A stretch of DNA of 64,000 nucleotides from Geomonas sp. Red32. GTDB taxonomy: Bacteria > Desulfobacterota > Desulfuromonadia > Geobacterales > Geobacteraceae. The translations under genes were made by a program, and so were the position numbers. The notes under the pieces are model-generated. The model ran no database searches. It was not told the origin of the DNA and saw nothing but the letters and a program-made list of their open reading frames with translations. Below, piece after piece: positions 23,858 through 32,845 of this stretch. The DNA is taken from assembly GCF_023652955.1 (NCBI RefSeq), contig NZ_JAKLOY010000010.1:62001-126000 (forward strand), in the 5' to 3' direction. Numbering within the stretch: position 1 is the first letter of the stretch; each line of letters starts with the position of its first letter.

Positions 23858-24277
23858 ATGGTCGATTGGCCCTGGAAGAAAACACCGAAGGTTCTGGAAT
23901 ACCGCGACAACGGCCAAGCGTTCGCCCAAGCCTGCAGCGAGGGATACCTCCCGCTGATAGGGGCGCTGATCCCGGCGCTGGTGGAGGAGGATGGCGGGCT
24001 CGGGCCGGACGGGGAGAGGACCTTCCGGATCAGGGTGGCGGATTCGGCGGGAGGAAAAAGCGTCTGGAGCTGCACGCTGAAGGAATCGCGGACCTTCCCT
24101 CTCGCCGGGGACTTCGTCGGCTTCCGGATCGTCACCATCGCCTCCGACCTGCCGGATGAGGCGAGCCTGATAGGATACATCGCGTGCAAGCTGCAGCCGG
24201 TCTTCGTGACGGGGAAAGGGTGGCGGGTGGCGGAGAGCTACACGCCGAAGAACATCAAGCAGGATATCCATCTTTGA
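23858..24277 (+). CDS. Uncharacterised protein, 139 residues
   Basis: I do not recognise the family. It has no signal peptide or membrane segment. The protein opens MVDWPWKKTPKVLEYRDNG and shows alternating beta-type stretches (ERTFRIRVADSAGGKSVWSCTLKES, DFVGFRIVTIASDL). GAGG precedes the ATG at 23858. It is flanked by two terminators, so it is a single-gene unit. Codon use resembles its neighbours, which supports it as a real gene. Confidence 0.65.
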   Translation: MVDWPWKKTPKVLEYRDNGQAFAQACSEGYLPLIGALIPALVEEDGGLGPDGERTFRIRVADSAGGKSVWSCTLKESRTFPLAGDFVGFRIVTIASDLPDEASLIGYIACKLQPVFVTGKGWRVAESYTPKNIKQDIHL

Positions 24278-24343
24278 CGGGAGCCGCGGCTCTCGTGGCT
24301 CTCCGGCTGCGAGGGGGATGAACCGCAAACCCCGGAAAAACGG

Positions 24344-24366
24344 AAGGCCGCCTCTAAGGGCGGCCT
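24344..24366. terminator. Bidirectional intrinsic terminator
   Basis: AAGGCCGCC / GGCGGCCTT stem with a five-to-six-base loop, TTTTC after it and AAAACGG before. It lies between convergent genes ending at 24277 and 24398. Confidence 0.82.
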
Positions 24367-24397
24367 TTTCGTTATTGATGGCTGTTGACGGACAGGC

Positions 24398-24586
24398 TCA
24401 CTGGTCGGTGATCATGAGGTCAACCGGCAAAGGGTCGCTCTCCCAGGTCACCTGCGGATACAGTTTCTTGTCGAGCTTCAGGTAGGTCCCGTCCACCCCC
24501 GACTCAGCCCACCAGCACTCGTTTCCCTTGGTGGGGATCTTGTCGAAGAGGTAGAGATCGCCGTTTTTGTCTCTGGCCAGGTACAT
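24398..24586 (-). CDS. Small uncharacterised protein, 62 residues
   Basis: Unknown family. The sequence MYLARDKNGDLYLFDKIPTKGNECWW suggests a small beta-sheet protein rich in aromatic residues. A strong AAGGAG lies five bases before ATG 24586 and supports translation; an overlapping GTG at 24592 lies inside that site. It is downstream of cpoB by 48 bases and may be its last operon partner. Confidence 0.68.
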   Translation of the reverse strand: MYLARDKNGDLYLFDKIPTKGNECWWAESGVDGTYLKLDKKLYPQVTWESDPLPVDLMITDQ

Positions 24587-24634
24587 GGTCACTCCTTACG
24601 CTATGGTTCGTGATGATGGCCGGGAAGGGAACCC

Positions 24635-25492
24635 CTACTTGATGGAGCGCAGCTTCTCCTTGGCAACCTTGGCCTCGTCCGACTTCGGGAACTCTTCGAT
24701 CAGCTTCCGGTAGACGTAGACTGCGCTCTTCGGGTCCCCCATCTCCTTGAAGGCCATCCCCTGTTTGAGCATGGCGGCGGGGACCTTGTCACGGTTGTCG
24801 GGGAAGTTGTTGATGACCTCCTGGAATTCCAGCACCGCCTGATCGTAGTTCTTATCGGAGTAGTAGGTCTCCCCGAGCCAGTAATGGGCATTGGCGGCCA
24901 GCCGGTGTTTCGGGTAGGTCTCCAGGAATTTCCCGAAGGACTCCCGTGCCTTGGCCACGTCCCCCCGCTTGTAGGCATCCTGGGCCTGCTGGTAGAGCCA
25001 CTCCGGAGTCTGCTGGGCGAGCGCCGCCTTCTTCTGCTGGTCGGCCAAACCCGCCTCCAGCTTGGCCATGCGGTCCTCGAGGGCGGCCAGCCGCTTGTTG
25101 AGGTCGTCCTTCAAAAGAGCGATGTCGTCGGCGGGCTTTTGGGCCAGGATGCGGACGTCGTCGATCTTGCCGGTCAAGACCTGCATGTCGACCCGGGAGC
25201 TGTCCAGGGTTGCCTGCAGGTCCGCGGCGCTCTTTCTGATGGTCTCCATGTCCTTCTGGTAGCCTCCCACGTCCTTTTGCAGGGTCTCCAGCGATTTGCG
25301 GTTGGCGGCCAGCGACTTCTCGATCCCTTCCTTAACATCGCCGCGTACCTCGTTGAGCCCCTTTTCCATGGCGAAGATGCGGTTCTTCATCTCGTCGTTG
25401 TCCCGGCGCATGACGTCGACGTCTGCCTTGGAGGCGCAACCGAACAGGGCGAGTGCGATGAGCGAGGTTCCTGCTACCCTCAGTGCTTGCAT
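24635..25492 (-). CDS. cpoB: Tol-Pal system protein CpoB/YbgF, lipoprotein form
   Basis: The 285-residue protein begins with a lipoprotein signal (ALALFGC at residues 15-20), then a long coiled coil (about residues 25-130) and C-terminal tetratricopeptide repeats (LYQQAQDAYKRGDVAKARESFGKFLETYP...). It coordinates outer-membrane constriction with peptidoglycan synthesis. The lipobox makes it lipid-anchored, unlike the soluble E. coli protein. ATG 25492 has AGGAG. A terminator separates it from pal, so part of its expression is probably independent. Confidence 0.9.
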   Translation of the reverse strand: MQALRVAGTSLIALALFGCASKADVDVMRRDNDEMKNRIFAMEKGLNEVRGDVKEGIEKSLAANRKSLETLQKDVGGYQKDMETIRKSAADLQATLDSSRVDMQVLTGKIDDVRILAQKPADDIALLKDDLNKRLAALEDRMAKLEAGLADQQKKAALAQQTPEWLYQQAQDAYKRGDVAKARESFGKFLETYPKHRLAANAHYWLGETYYSDKNYDQAVLEFQEVINNFPDNRDKVPAAMLKQGMAFKEMGDPKSAVYVYRKLIEEFPKSDEAKVAKEKLRSIK

Positions 25493-25523
25493 GGGTGGAT
25501 CTCCTTGAACGTATATCGGCGCC

Positions 25524-25552
25524 AAGAAAAAGGGAGCCGGTCGGCTCCCTTT
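25524..25552 (-). terminator. Intrinsic terminator between pal and cpoB
   Basis: AAAGGGAGCC / GGCTCCCTTT with a GACC loop, followed on the minus strand by TTTTTCTT. Confidence 0.85.
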
Positions 25553-25568
25553 CCCAGCGGCATCTGCC

Positions 25569-26207
25569 TTACTTGGCTATGACGAAATCGTCTCTTCTGT
25601 TCTTGGACCAGGCGGCCTCGTCGTGCCCCTGGTCTACCGGCTTCTCCTCGCCGTAGCTGATGACCGAGATGCGGTCGGGGGCGATCCCGAGGTTCACCAG
25701 GTAATCCTTGGCGGACTTGGCGCGCCGCTCGCCGAGGGCCATGTTGTACTCGTCGGAGCCGCGTTCGTCGCAGTTACCCTCGATCCTGATCTTCATGCCG
25801 GGGCTCATTTTGAGGACCTCGGCGTTTTTGGAGAGGGCGTCGCGGGTCTCGGCGGAGAGTTCGGAGGAGTCGAAGGCAAAGTAGACGGTCTTCAGGTCCA
25901 TCCGCATCTCACCGGCGGCTTCCCCGGCGGGTGCCTGCTCCCGGGCGCCTGCCTTCGGTGCCTCGCTGCTGACCGGGGCCTCGGCCGCAGGGGTCTCGGC
26001 GACCTGCGGGGCCGGCTCCGGCGGCCTGGGGGCAGGCTTCACCTGTTCGGCAGCCTTCGGCTGCTCGGCCGGTGCCGGGGTTACGGGTGCCGCCTGGGCC
26101 GCGGGTGCGGTCTCCTCAGGCTTGACGACCTCTTTTTTGGCGCATCCACCGCACAGAAGGGCGCCGACGAAGACGAAAACGATGGTCCCGGTGATCCTGT
26201 TGCGCAT
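25569..26207 (-). CDS. pal: Peptidoglycan-associated lipoprotein (Pal)
   Basis: The 212-residue outer-membrane lipoprotein has a signal ending in LLCGGC (lipid-attached cysteine near residue 22), a long Pro/Ala/Glu-rich linker to about residue 100 and an OmpA-like peptidoglycan-binding domain (VYFAFDSSELS, IEGNCDERGSDEYNMALGERRA). Pal anchors the outer membrane to the cell wall and binds TolB. The linker is longer than in E. coli Pal. It is the fifth gene of the tol operon. Confidence 0.93.
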   Translation of the reverse strand: MRNRITGTIVFVFVGALLCGGCAKKEVVKPEETAPAAQAAPVTPAPAEQPKAAEQVKPAPRPPEPAPQVAETPAAEAPVSSEAPKAGAREQAPAGEAAGEMRMDLKTVYFAFDSSELSAETRDALSKNAEVLKMSPGMKIRIEGNCDERGSDEYNMALGERRAKSAKDYLVNLGIAPDRISVISYGEEKPVDQGHDEAAWSKNRRDDFVIAK

Positions 26208-26320
26208 TGCCCACTCCTTTTAGATGAATTAGATAGGTGCTGACCGTGGTGGTCTTCACGGAAAACGATACTGAATTATAGCCATCTTTGCGCTTTAATC
26301 AACGCCAATTTAATGTCAAA

Positions 26321-27553
26321 TCACCACCCGTTGGACCAGGTGGGGTGGGAGTCCGGCCCGCGTCCGCGGGAGATGCGGGTCTGGGCGCTGCCGTCGGCCC
26401 GCATGAGGTAGATGGCCTCGGCGCCGTTCCTGGTGGAGCTGAAGACGATGAAGCGGCCGTCGGGCGACCAGCGGGGATGCTCGTTGCTTCCGGAGGTCGT
26501 GAGCTGGGTGTCCTGGGTGCCGTCCGGGTTGATGGCGAAGATCTGGAATCCCCCCGGGACCTGGCGGGCATAGGCGATCCGGTCCCCCTTGGGAGACCAG
26601 CGCGGCGTCACGTTGTAGGACCCCTCGGTGGTGAGCCTCCTCACGTTGCCGCCGTCGGAATCCATGATGAAGAGCTGCGGTTTCCCGAGGCGGTCGGATA
26701 CGAAGACGAGCCTTTTGCCATCCGGCGACCAGGCCGGCGAGACGTCGATGGCGGGGGTGCGGGTCAGGCGGGCGAGCTCCCTGCCGTCACGGCTGATCAG
26801 GTAGATCTCGGCGTTCCCATCCTTGCTCATCACCTCGGCGATCTTGCTTCCGTCCGGGGAAAAGGTCCCCTGGGCGTTGATCCCGGGGCGGGCGGATATC
26901 CTCGCTTCGGCGCCGGTGTAGATCTCCCTCCGGTAGAGGTCGGGGTTCCCCTTCTTGTAGGAGGTGTAGACGATCTCGCGGCCGGAAGGGGAGAAGTCGG
27001 GATTGATGTTGATGGAGCCGTTGTTGGTGAGGCGCTGCGGGTGGAATCCGTCGTAATCCATCACGAAGATCTCCTTGTTGCCGGAGACCTTGGTGGCGTA
27101 GGCGATCTTGCCGGTGAAGGGCCCCTTCTGCCCGGTCAGCACCCGGAGGACCTCGTCGGAAAAGGCGTGTCCCATCCGGCGGAGCTCCTTGATAGAGCCG
27201 CTGTAGCGCTTGGCGGTCAGTTCCCGGTTGAGGACCTGGTCGAACAGGCGGCATTCGATGACGAGCGAGTTGCCGTTGACGGCGTAGGCGCTTTTGAGCA
27301 GCAGCGGTGCGCCCGGGGCGGCCTGACCGGCGGTGGTGACGTCGAAGAGCCCGGCCAGCCCGAGGTCGAGGCTGAAGAGCTCCGACAGCTCCTTGGCCAC
27401 CTCCGGGGAGGCGGGGCCGGAGAGGGTGGTGGAGGGGGCCAGCACCAGCTGGGGTTTCCCCGATACCGGGGCGGCGATGTCGAGGTAGGTCTGCCCGCTG
27501 CAAAGGCCGGGGAGCAGGAGAAGGATCGATATCAGCAGAAGCTTCTTGATCAT
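26321..27553 (-). CDS. tolB: Tol-Pal system beta-propeller protein TolB
   Basis: The 410-residue periplasmic protein has a signal peptide (KKLLLISILLLLPGLCSG), an N-terminal alpha/beta domain and a six-bladed propeller with repeated SPDG/W motifs (PDFSPSGREIVYTS, PAWSPDGKRLVFVSDR, PRWSPKGDRIAYAR). It links Pal to the inner-membrane TolQRA complex. It overlaps tolA by four bases. Confidence 0.95.
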   Translation of the reverse strand: MIKKLLLISILLLLPGLCSGQTYLDIAAPVSGKPQLVLAPSTTLSGPASPEVAKELSELFSLDLGLAGLFDVTTAGQAAPGAPLLLKSAYAVNGNSLVIECRLFDQVLNRELTAKRYSGSIKELRRMGHAFSDEVLRVLTGQKGPFTGKIAYATKVSGNKEIFVMDYDGFHPQRLTNNGSININPDFSPSGREIVYTSYKKGNPDLYRREIYTGAEARISARPGINAQGTFSPDGSKIAEVMSKDGNAEIYLISRDGRELARLTRTPAIDVSPAWSPDGKRLVFVSDRLGKPQLFIMDSDGGNVRRLTTEGSYNVTPRWSPKGDRIAYARQVPGGFQIFAINPDGTQDTQLTTSGSNEHPRWSPDGRFIVFSSTRNGAEAIYLMRADGSAQTRISRGRGPDSHPTWSNGW

Positions 27554-28332
27554 TTGGCTGTAACCTCTTCGGGCCGGAAACGGAGCTCGTACCTGAACTG
27601 CCCGCTGGGGGGGGGCTTGAGCGATCTTCCGGCCAGGGTGACCGCGCGGGTGACGGCGTCGTCGAAGACCCGGTCGCCCGAGGGCTTGGTCACCCGGAAT
27701 TCGGCGACCTTTCCGTCGGCGCCGATGGTGATGATGGCGATCAAAAGCGGCGATCTGGTCTCCTTGGCCATCTCCCTGGTGAGCGCGTCCTTGAGGCGCG
27801 ACTGGATGTAGGAGGCGTAGTCGCTCCCGGCCTGGGTCCCGCGGGCACCCGGCATGCCGGTCCTGGCGGTCTTCCTCAGCCGGGCCATCACCTCGGCCTG
27901 GCGGCGGTCCTCGGCCTGGCGCTCGAGCTTCGCGATCCGGTCGTTGAACGCGCGGGCGTCCTCCTGGGTCTCGCCGGGAGCCGTCTGCTGCGGTTTCGCA
28001 TTGGCGCTCGGGGCCGCCGTTTTTCCTTTGGACGTGGGAGTTGGCTTACTGGCCGGAAGGGCCATGGCCGCCGGGGGGGGCTTGGGCGCGGCGGGAGCCG
28101 GCGGGGCCGGGGTCCTGGGAGCCTCGGGCGTGGCCGGAGCCGGCATCCCGCTTTGCGGCGAGGCTACCGGCAGGGTGACCATGTCTACGTAGGTGACCGG
28201 CTGCTCCTGGGGCTGAAAGATGGGAAGCAGGTCGCCGAAGAGCATCAGGAGACCGACGGCCAGGTGGAGCACGAAGGAGATGGCGAACATCCCTCCGGGG
28301 CCGGGGTATCGGTTTGGGAACCGCTGTGTCAT
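27550..28332 (-). CDS. tolA: TolA-like energy transducer (TonB C-terminal domain)
   Basis: The 260-residue protein has one N-terminal membrane anchor (MFAISFVLHLAVGLLMLFGDLLP), a Pro/Ala-rich periplasmic region, a charged helix and a C-terminal TonB/TolA domain (YASYIQSRLKDALTREM...VTKPSGDRVFDDAVTRAV). The central helix is shorter than in E. coli TolA. Position between tolR and tolB identifies it as TolA rather than TonB. Confidence 0.9.
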   Translation of the reverse strand: MTQRFPNRYPGPGGMFAISFVLHLAVGLLMLFGDLLPIFQPQEQPVTYVDMVTLPVASPQSGMPAPATPEAPRTPAPPAPAAPKPPPAAMALPASKPTPTSKGKTAAPSANAKPQQTAPGETQEDARAFNDRIAKLERQAEDRRQAEVMARLRKTARTGMPGARGTQAGSDYASYIQSRLKDALTREMAKETRSPLLIAIITIGADGKVAEFRVTKPSGDRVFDDAVTRAVTLAGRSLKPPPSGQFRYELRFRPEEVTAK

Positions 28333-28745
28333 CGCAGCTCGGGGGACTCCGTTACCATGCCGAGCCGCTCGACACCCGCTCCCTTGATCTGGGCCATGAC
28401 CCGCACCACTTCGCCGTAGGGAACGGCCTGATCGGCCTTCAGGAAGACCTCGCGCTTCTCGCGGCCGGCGAGCATGGTGTTCAGCTTATCCTTGAGCTGC
28501 TCCACGTCGACGGCGTTGCTGTTGATGAAGGTCCTGCCGGTCTTCTCGATCGAGACGACGATGGTGTCTTCCTTGGGGGCGAGCGACTTGGTCTCCGCCT
28601 TCGGGAGGTTCACCTGAACGCCCTGCTGCATCATGGGCGCGGTGACCATGAAGATCACGAGCAGCACCAGCATGACGTCGACCAGCGGGGTGACGTTGAT
28701 CTGGGACATGGTGCTGCGGTTGTCGTTTCTGTTGCCGAACTCCAT
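28329..28745 (-). CDS. tolR: TolR (ExbD-family proton-channel subunit)
   Basis: The 138-residue protein has a single membrane helix with the proton-path aspartate in NVTPLVDVMLVLLVIFMV and a periplasmic domain. With TolQ it converts proton flow into motion of TolA. It overlaps tolA by four bases and follows tolQ by three. Confidence 0.94.
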   Translation of the reverse strand: MEFGNRNDNRSTMSQINVTPLVDVMLVLLVIFMVTAPMMQQGVQVNLPKAETKSLAPKEDTIVVSIEKTGRTFINSNAVDVEQLKDKLNTMLAGREKREVFLKADQAVPYGEVVRVMAQIKGAGVERLGMVTESPELR

Positions 28746-28748
28746 GGA

Positions 28749-29423
28749 TTATCTCCCCGCGAAGTTACGCTGAACGATGTTGAGGAATTCGGTGGAGAAG
28801 CTGTCCATCTCCGAGATCAGCACCCTGATCCGCTGCTGGAAATGGTTGTACCCCATGACAGCCGGGATGGCGGCCACCAGGCCGATGGCGGTGGCGATGA
28901 GCGCCTCGGCGATGCCCGGGGCAACGACCGCCAGCGAGGCGGAGCCGGACTGGCCGATGTTCTGGAAGGCGGACATGATCCCCCAGACGGTGCCGAACAG
29001 GCCGATGAAGGGGGCGGTGGAGCCGGTGGTGGCCAGGAAGGTCAGGTACTTTTCCAGCCGGGTGATCTCGGAGGTGGTGGCACGGCGAAGGGCGCGGGAG
29101 ATGTTGTCGATCCCCCCCAGGTCGGTGCTGATCACGTTGGGATCGGCCTTTTGCTCAACTTTTTCCTGGAGCCTTCTCAGCTCGGCATACCCTTCCTTGA
29201 AAAGGACGGTGAGCGGTGAGTTTTCGAAGCGGTCCAGCTGTGATCCGATGGTGTCGAAGCGCTTGGACTTATAGAAGAACTCCATGAAACGTTCGCTGGC
29301 ACCGTTGGCGCGGTAGATCTGCAGAAGTTTGTAAAAGATGATACCCCAGGAGACCACGGAGAAGTACAGCAGCACGATCAGGACGAGTTTTACGACCAGG
29401 CCGGTCGAGGCAAGCATACCCAA
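28749..29423 (-). CDS. tolQ: TolQ (ExbB/MotA-family proton-channel subunit)
   Basis: The 224-residue protein has three membrane segments: near residues 10-30, and the [17 protein letters not shown] and [27 protein letters not shown] regions. It forms the stator of the Tol motor with TolR. TTG 29423 is used since GGAGGT lies eight bases before it; ATG 29417 two codons in is possible but is spaced too far. It is the first gene of the tol operon. Confidence 0.94.
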   Translation of the reverse strand: MGMLASTGLVVKLVLIVLLYFSVVSWGIIFYKLLQIYRANGASERFMEFFYKSKRFDTIGSQLDRFENSPLTVLFKEGYAELRRLQEKVEQKADPNVISTDLGGIDNISRALRRATTSEITRLEKYLTFLATTGSTAPFIGLFGTVWGIMSAFQNIGQSGSASLAVVAPGIAEALIATAIGLVAAIPAVMGYNHFQQRIRVLISEMDSFSTEFLNIVQRNFAGR

Positions 29424-29519
29424 GGAAGGATACCTCCGCTGAAGTTATTGGTTAACGAGGAAAAATATGCCTTACCACCGTTGAAGTCAACAGGAAAGCT
29501 CTGCGAGCGTCGCCGGGGA

Positions 29520-30299
29520 TCAGTAACAATCGGGGCGGCGGTCCCTGAAGCAGGTGATGCTCTGGCGCCAGGCGGCCACTTCGGCCGGGTCGAGGGTCGC
29601 GACCGCCTCGCCGCAGTCGTACCCGGCATCGGCCAGGATCTCTCCCTTCGGTCCGAAGATCAGGCTCCGCCCGAAGAAGTCGAGCTTGCCGACCACCCCG
29701 CAGGCGTTGGCGGAAAGGACGAAGAGCTGGTTTTCGATGGCGCGGGCCTTGAGAAGCGTGAACCAGTGCTCCTCGCGCGGCTTGGGCCACTCGCCGGGGA
29801 CCACGATCATGTCGGCGTCCGCGAGGGCGAGCTTGCGGGAGAGCTCCGGGAACCTCAGGTCGTAGCAGATGATCACCCCGACCTTGCCGACGCTGGTATC
29901 GGCCACCAGCACCGAATCACCGGCATCCAGGGAGCGGTCCTCCCCCATCAGGGAGAAGAGGTGGAGCTTACGGTAGCTTCCCGCCAGGCGGCCGCGGTCG
30001 GCCACGTAGGCGGTGTTGTAGACCTTGTCGCCGTGCGGCTCCGGCAGGCTCCCCACGATGACCATGGAGAGCTCGCGGGAGAGCTCCTCCAGCCGGGAGA
30101 CCAGCTCGGGGGTGCGCCGGGCCAGCGCGTTCAGCTCGCGGTAGGCGAAGCCGCAGCTCCACATCTCCGGGAGGACGGCGAGCTCCACCCCCTGGGCGGC
30201 CAGGCGCCTGAGTGCTCCGGTGGCCTGGGTGACGTTGGCGTCGATGTCGCCCAGTGCGATGGTGAACTGTACCACGCCGGCCTTGATCGCTTTTTCCAT
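29520..30299 (-). CDS. Carbon-nitrogen hydrolase, omega-amidase (NIT2)-like
   Basis: The 259-residue nitrilase-superfamily enzyme has the Glu-Lys-Cys triad in LAVLPEMWSCGF, YRKLHLFSLM and VIICYDLRFPEL. The pattern fits the omega-amidase/NIT2 branch, which hydrolyses alpha-ketoglutaramate and similar amides; YafV-type activity is the other option. It lies downstream of the tol operon's promoter side, on its own, divergent from hemW. Confidence 0.87.
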   Translation of the reverse strand: MEKAIKAGVVQFTIALGDIDANVTQATGALRRLAAQGVELAVLPEMWSCGFAYRELNALARRTPELVSRLEELSRELSMVIVGSLPEPHGDKVYNTAYVADRGRLAGSYRKLHLFSLMGEDRSLDAGDSVLVADTSVGKVGVIICYDLRFPELSRKLALADADMIVVPGEWPKPREEHWFTLLKARAIENQLFVLSANACGVVGKLDFFGRSLIFGPKGEILADAGYDCGEAVATLDPAEVAAWRQSITCFRDRRPDCY

Positions 30300-30338
30300 G
30301 ATCCCTCCGATCGGGCGTTGATGGATTCGAACGCAAGT

Positions 30339-30359
30339 CGGCAGTGTAATATACTGCCG
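30339..30359. promoter_or_regulatory. Palindrome in the divergent promoter region
   Basis: CGGCAGT-GTAATAT-ACTGCCG is a perfect 7-bp inverted repeat around an A/T core between divergent genes. The core could serve as a -10 box, so regulator binding here would block transcription. The regulator is unknown. Confidence 0.45.
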
Positions 30360-30492
30360 GACGGTATTTCAAGAGAGATATGCGGCGCTTAGCCGCTTTT
30401 AGGTGACAGCGGAGCGCCCTATCTGCTAGAAATGAGGGGTGCTCCCGCCGGGAAAGGCTGTCTTTGGCGGGAAAGGAGCGATTTTTACCGTC

Positions 30493-31692
30493 ATGCTAAC
30501 CGGCATCTATCTCCATTATCCGTTCTGCGTCCGGAAGTGCCTCTACTGCGACTTCGCCTCCACCGCCTCTTCGCCGGTCTCTCCCGAGGCCTACGTGAGG
30601 GGGGTGCTCGCCGAGATGGAGCTTAGGCGGCGCACGCTCCGCGGCCCGGTGCGGGCTCCCACCCTCTACCTGGGGGGAGGGACCCCGTCGCTGATGGGGC
30701 CGGAGCCGGTCGCGGCGCTGGTGGAAGCTGTCGAACGGCTCTTCGGCCTGGAGCCGGGTGCCGAGGTCACCATCGAGGCCAACCCCGGCACCCTGACCCC
30801 GGCAAAGCTCTCCGGCTACCTGGCGGCAGGCGTCAACCGGCTCTCCCTCGGGGTGCAGTCCTTCGACGACCGTTACCTGAAGAAGCTCGGCAGGATCCAC
30901 ACCGCCGCCGACGCGGTGGAGGGGTTCGAGGCGGCGCGGCGGGCGGGGTTTGCCAACCTGAGCATCGACCTCATGCATGGGCTCCCCGGCCAGAGCCTGG
31001 AGGAGTGGCGCTCCACCCTCGAGCGGGCCATCGCCCTCGCCCCCGAGCACATCTCCGCCTACGGTCTCTCCGTCGAGGAGGGAACCCCGTTTGCCGCCCT
31101 GAAGGAGGCGGGGGCGCTCCCGCTGCCGGAAGAGGAGACCGCCGCCGCCATGTTCGAGGAGACGGTTTGCAGGCTCGCCGAGGCGGGGTACCGTCACTAC
31201 GAGATCTCCAACTTCGCCCGCCCAGGCTATGCCTCCCGGCATAACGGCGCCTACTGGCGGCGGGAGAGCTACCTCGGTTTCGGGGGCGGGGCACACTCCT
31301 TCCTCAATCCGCGTCTTTTTCGCGGCCAGGGGGGGCTTTCCTCCTCGGTGGAGGGAGGGGGCGAAGGGGAGTGGGGGCGGCGGTGGAACAATACCCCCGA
31401 TCTCCCCGCCTACCTCGAATCGGTGGCCGCCGGTTCCCTTCCCGAGGAGGAGATCGAACTGCTGACCTTGGACGATGCCGTTTCCGAGGCCTTCTTCCTC
31501 GGGCTGCGGGAGCTGGACGGCATCGACCTGGCCGAGTTCCGGACCCTCTACGGGGAGAACCCCCTGGAGCGGCACCTTGCGGAGGTGGCTCGACTGGAGG
31601 GGGCCGGTCTTCTCTTGCGCGAGGGCGAGCGTGTCCGCCTCTCCCCATCCACGGTGCTGATCGCCAACTCCGTCTTCGCCCGTTTTCTCTAG
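30493..31692 (+). CDS. hemW: Radical SAM HemW (heme chaperone, coproporphyrinogen III oxidase-like)
   Basis: The 399-residue protein has the radical-SAM CxxxCxxC (CVRKCLYC) right at the N terminus in YLHYPFCVRKCLYCDFAS, the LYLGGGTPSLM block and RLSLGVQSFDDRYLKKLGR. It lacks the N-terminal extension of true HemN, so HemW, a heme-insertion protein once called anaerobic coproporphyrinogen oxidase, is the better call. ATG 30493 is the start; AAGGAG lies about 14 bases away, a little far. Confidence 0.9.
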   Translation: MLTGIYLHYPFCVRKCLYCDFASTASSPVSPEAYVRGVLAEMELRRRTLRGPVRAPTLYLGGGTPSLMGPEPVAALVEAVERLFGLEPGAEVTIEANPGTLTPAKLSGYLAAGVNRLSLGVQSFDDRYLKKLGRIHTAADAVEGFEAARRAGFANLSIDLMHGLPGQSLEEWRSTLERAIALAPEHISAYGLSVEEGTPFAALKEAGALPLPEEETAAAMFEETVCRLAEAGYRHYEISNFARPGYASRHNGAYWRRESYLGFGGGAHSFLNPRLFRGQGGLSSSVEGGGEGEWGRRWNNTPDLPAYLESVAAGSLPEEEIELLTLDDAVSEAFFLGLRELDGIDLAEFRTLYGENPLERHLAEVARLEGAGLLLREGERVRLSPSTVLIANSVFARFL

Positions 31693-31704
31693 CAGGTTCC
31701 CCCC

Positions 31705-31733
31705 TTGACAAAGCCCAACCCCGTTGCTACCTT
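31705..31733 (+). promoter_or_regulatory. Sigma-70 promoter of the hrcA heat-shock operon
   Basis: TTGACA and TACCTT spaced 17 bases apart, eight bases before the CIRCE element. Confidence 0.75.
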
Positions 31734-31740
31734 AAGCTCG

Positions 31741-31767
31741 TTAGCACTCGATCAGTCGGAGTGCTAA
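31741..31767 (+). promoter_or_regulatory. CIRCE operator (HrcA binding site)
   Basis: An exact TTAGCACTC-N9-GAGTGCTAA inverted repeat at the transcription start region of hrcA. HrcA bound here represses the chaperone genes until heat or misfolded protein titrates GroEL. Confidence 0.97.
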
Positions 31768-31789
31768 TCTGCATTGTGGGGTGCTCAAA

Positions 31790-32821
31790 ATGGCAGATCA
31801 GCTTTCGGATCGTGGCAAAAGGATATTAGAGGCGGTAATCGAGGATTATATCGCGACCGCCGAGCCCGTTGGAAGCAGGACCATCACGCGCAGCCATGCC
31901 CTGGCCCTTTCGCCCGCCACCGTGCGGAACGTGATGTCGGACCTCGAGGAGATGGGCCTGCTCGCCTCTCCTCACACCTCGGCCGGCCGGATCCCCACCG
32001 AAAAGGCCTACCGGCTGTACGTCAACTCGATCCTCGAGGTGAAGAACATCACCCGGGACAAGAAGGACGAGATCCGCCGCCGCTGCCAGATGGCCGGCAA
32101 GGATCCCGCCCAGGTGCTCAAGGAAACCAGCCGTCTCCTCTCCACCACCTCGAGCTACATGGGGGTGGTGATGGCGCCGCGCCCGGCTTCCAGCGTGTTT
32201 CACCAGATCGAGTTCGTGAAGCTCCCCGGGAAGCGGGTGCTGGCCATCCTGATCTCGAAAAACGGGACCGTGCAAAACCGGCTGGTCCAGGTCGATGAGG
32301 ACATCCGCCAGGAAGACCTGGTCCGCATGGCCAACTACCTGACCGACCAGCTGCAGGGGCTCACCATCGCCCAGGTGCGCGAGCGCATCCTCAACGAGAT
32401 GAACAGCGAGAAGGTCCGTTACGACTCGCTGATGGCGAGGGCACTGGCCCTCTCGGAGCAGACCATCAACACCGGCAACCCCGAGCTCTTCCTGGAAGGA
32501 CAGGCCAACATCCTCGACCAGCCGGAGTTCTCCGACGCCGGCCGGATGCGCGAGATCTTCCGGGCCTTCGAGAAGAAGAGCCTGCTCCTCGACCTCTTCG
32601 ACCGCGCCATGCAGGCGGACGGGGTGCAGATTTTCATTGGCTCGGAATCCCATCTCCTCAAGATGGAAGGGATGAGCCTCATCACCTCCACCTACATGAC
32701 CGGCAAGGACACCGTCGGCGTCCTGGGGGTGATCGGTCCCACGCGGATGGGGTACGGAAGGGTGATACCGATAGTCGATTACACGGCCAAATTGATAAGC
32801 CGCCTGCTGGAGACCGAGTAG
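31790..32821 (+). CDS. hrcA: Heat-inducible transcription repressor HrcA
   Basis: The 343-residue repressor has an N-terminal winged helix (RGKRILEAVIEDYIATAEPVGSRTI, LSPATVRNVMSDLEEMGLL) and the dimerisation/inserted domains ending in VLGVIGPTRMGYGRVIPIVDYTAKLIS. ATG 31790 is used rather than GTG 31781. It controls its own promoter through CIRCE 23 bases upstream and is followed by grpE, dnaK and dnaJ. Confidence 0.96.
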   Translation: MADQLSDRGKRILEAVIEDYIATAEPVGSRTITRSHALALSPATVRNVMSDLEEMGLLASPHTSAGRIPTEKAYRLYVNSILEVKNITRDKKDEIRRRCQMAGKDPAQVLKETSRLLSTTSSYMGVVMAPRPASSVFHQIEFVKLPGKRVLAILISKNGTVQNRLVQVDEDIRQEDLVRMANYLTDQLQGLTIAQVRERILNEMNSEKVRYDSLMARALALSEQTINTGNPELFLEGQANILDQPEFSDAGRMREIFRAFEKKSLLLDLFDRAMQADGVQIFIGSESHLLKMEGMSLITSTYMTGKDTVGVLGVIGPTRMGYGRVIPIVDYTAKLISRLLETE

Positions 32822-32845
32822 GCCGGAAAAAGGAGAGGGATAAGG

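Noticed and set aside
26288..27811. Long plus-strand frame opposite tolB and tolA
   Set aside because: It is a shadow of high-G+C codon use in the tol genes; it has no ribosome binding site and its sequence is low in family character.
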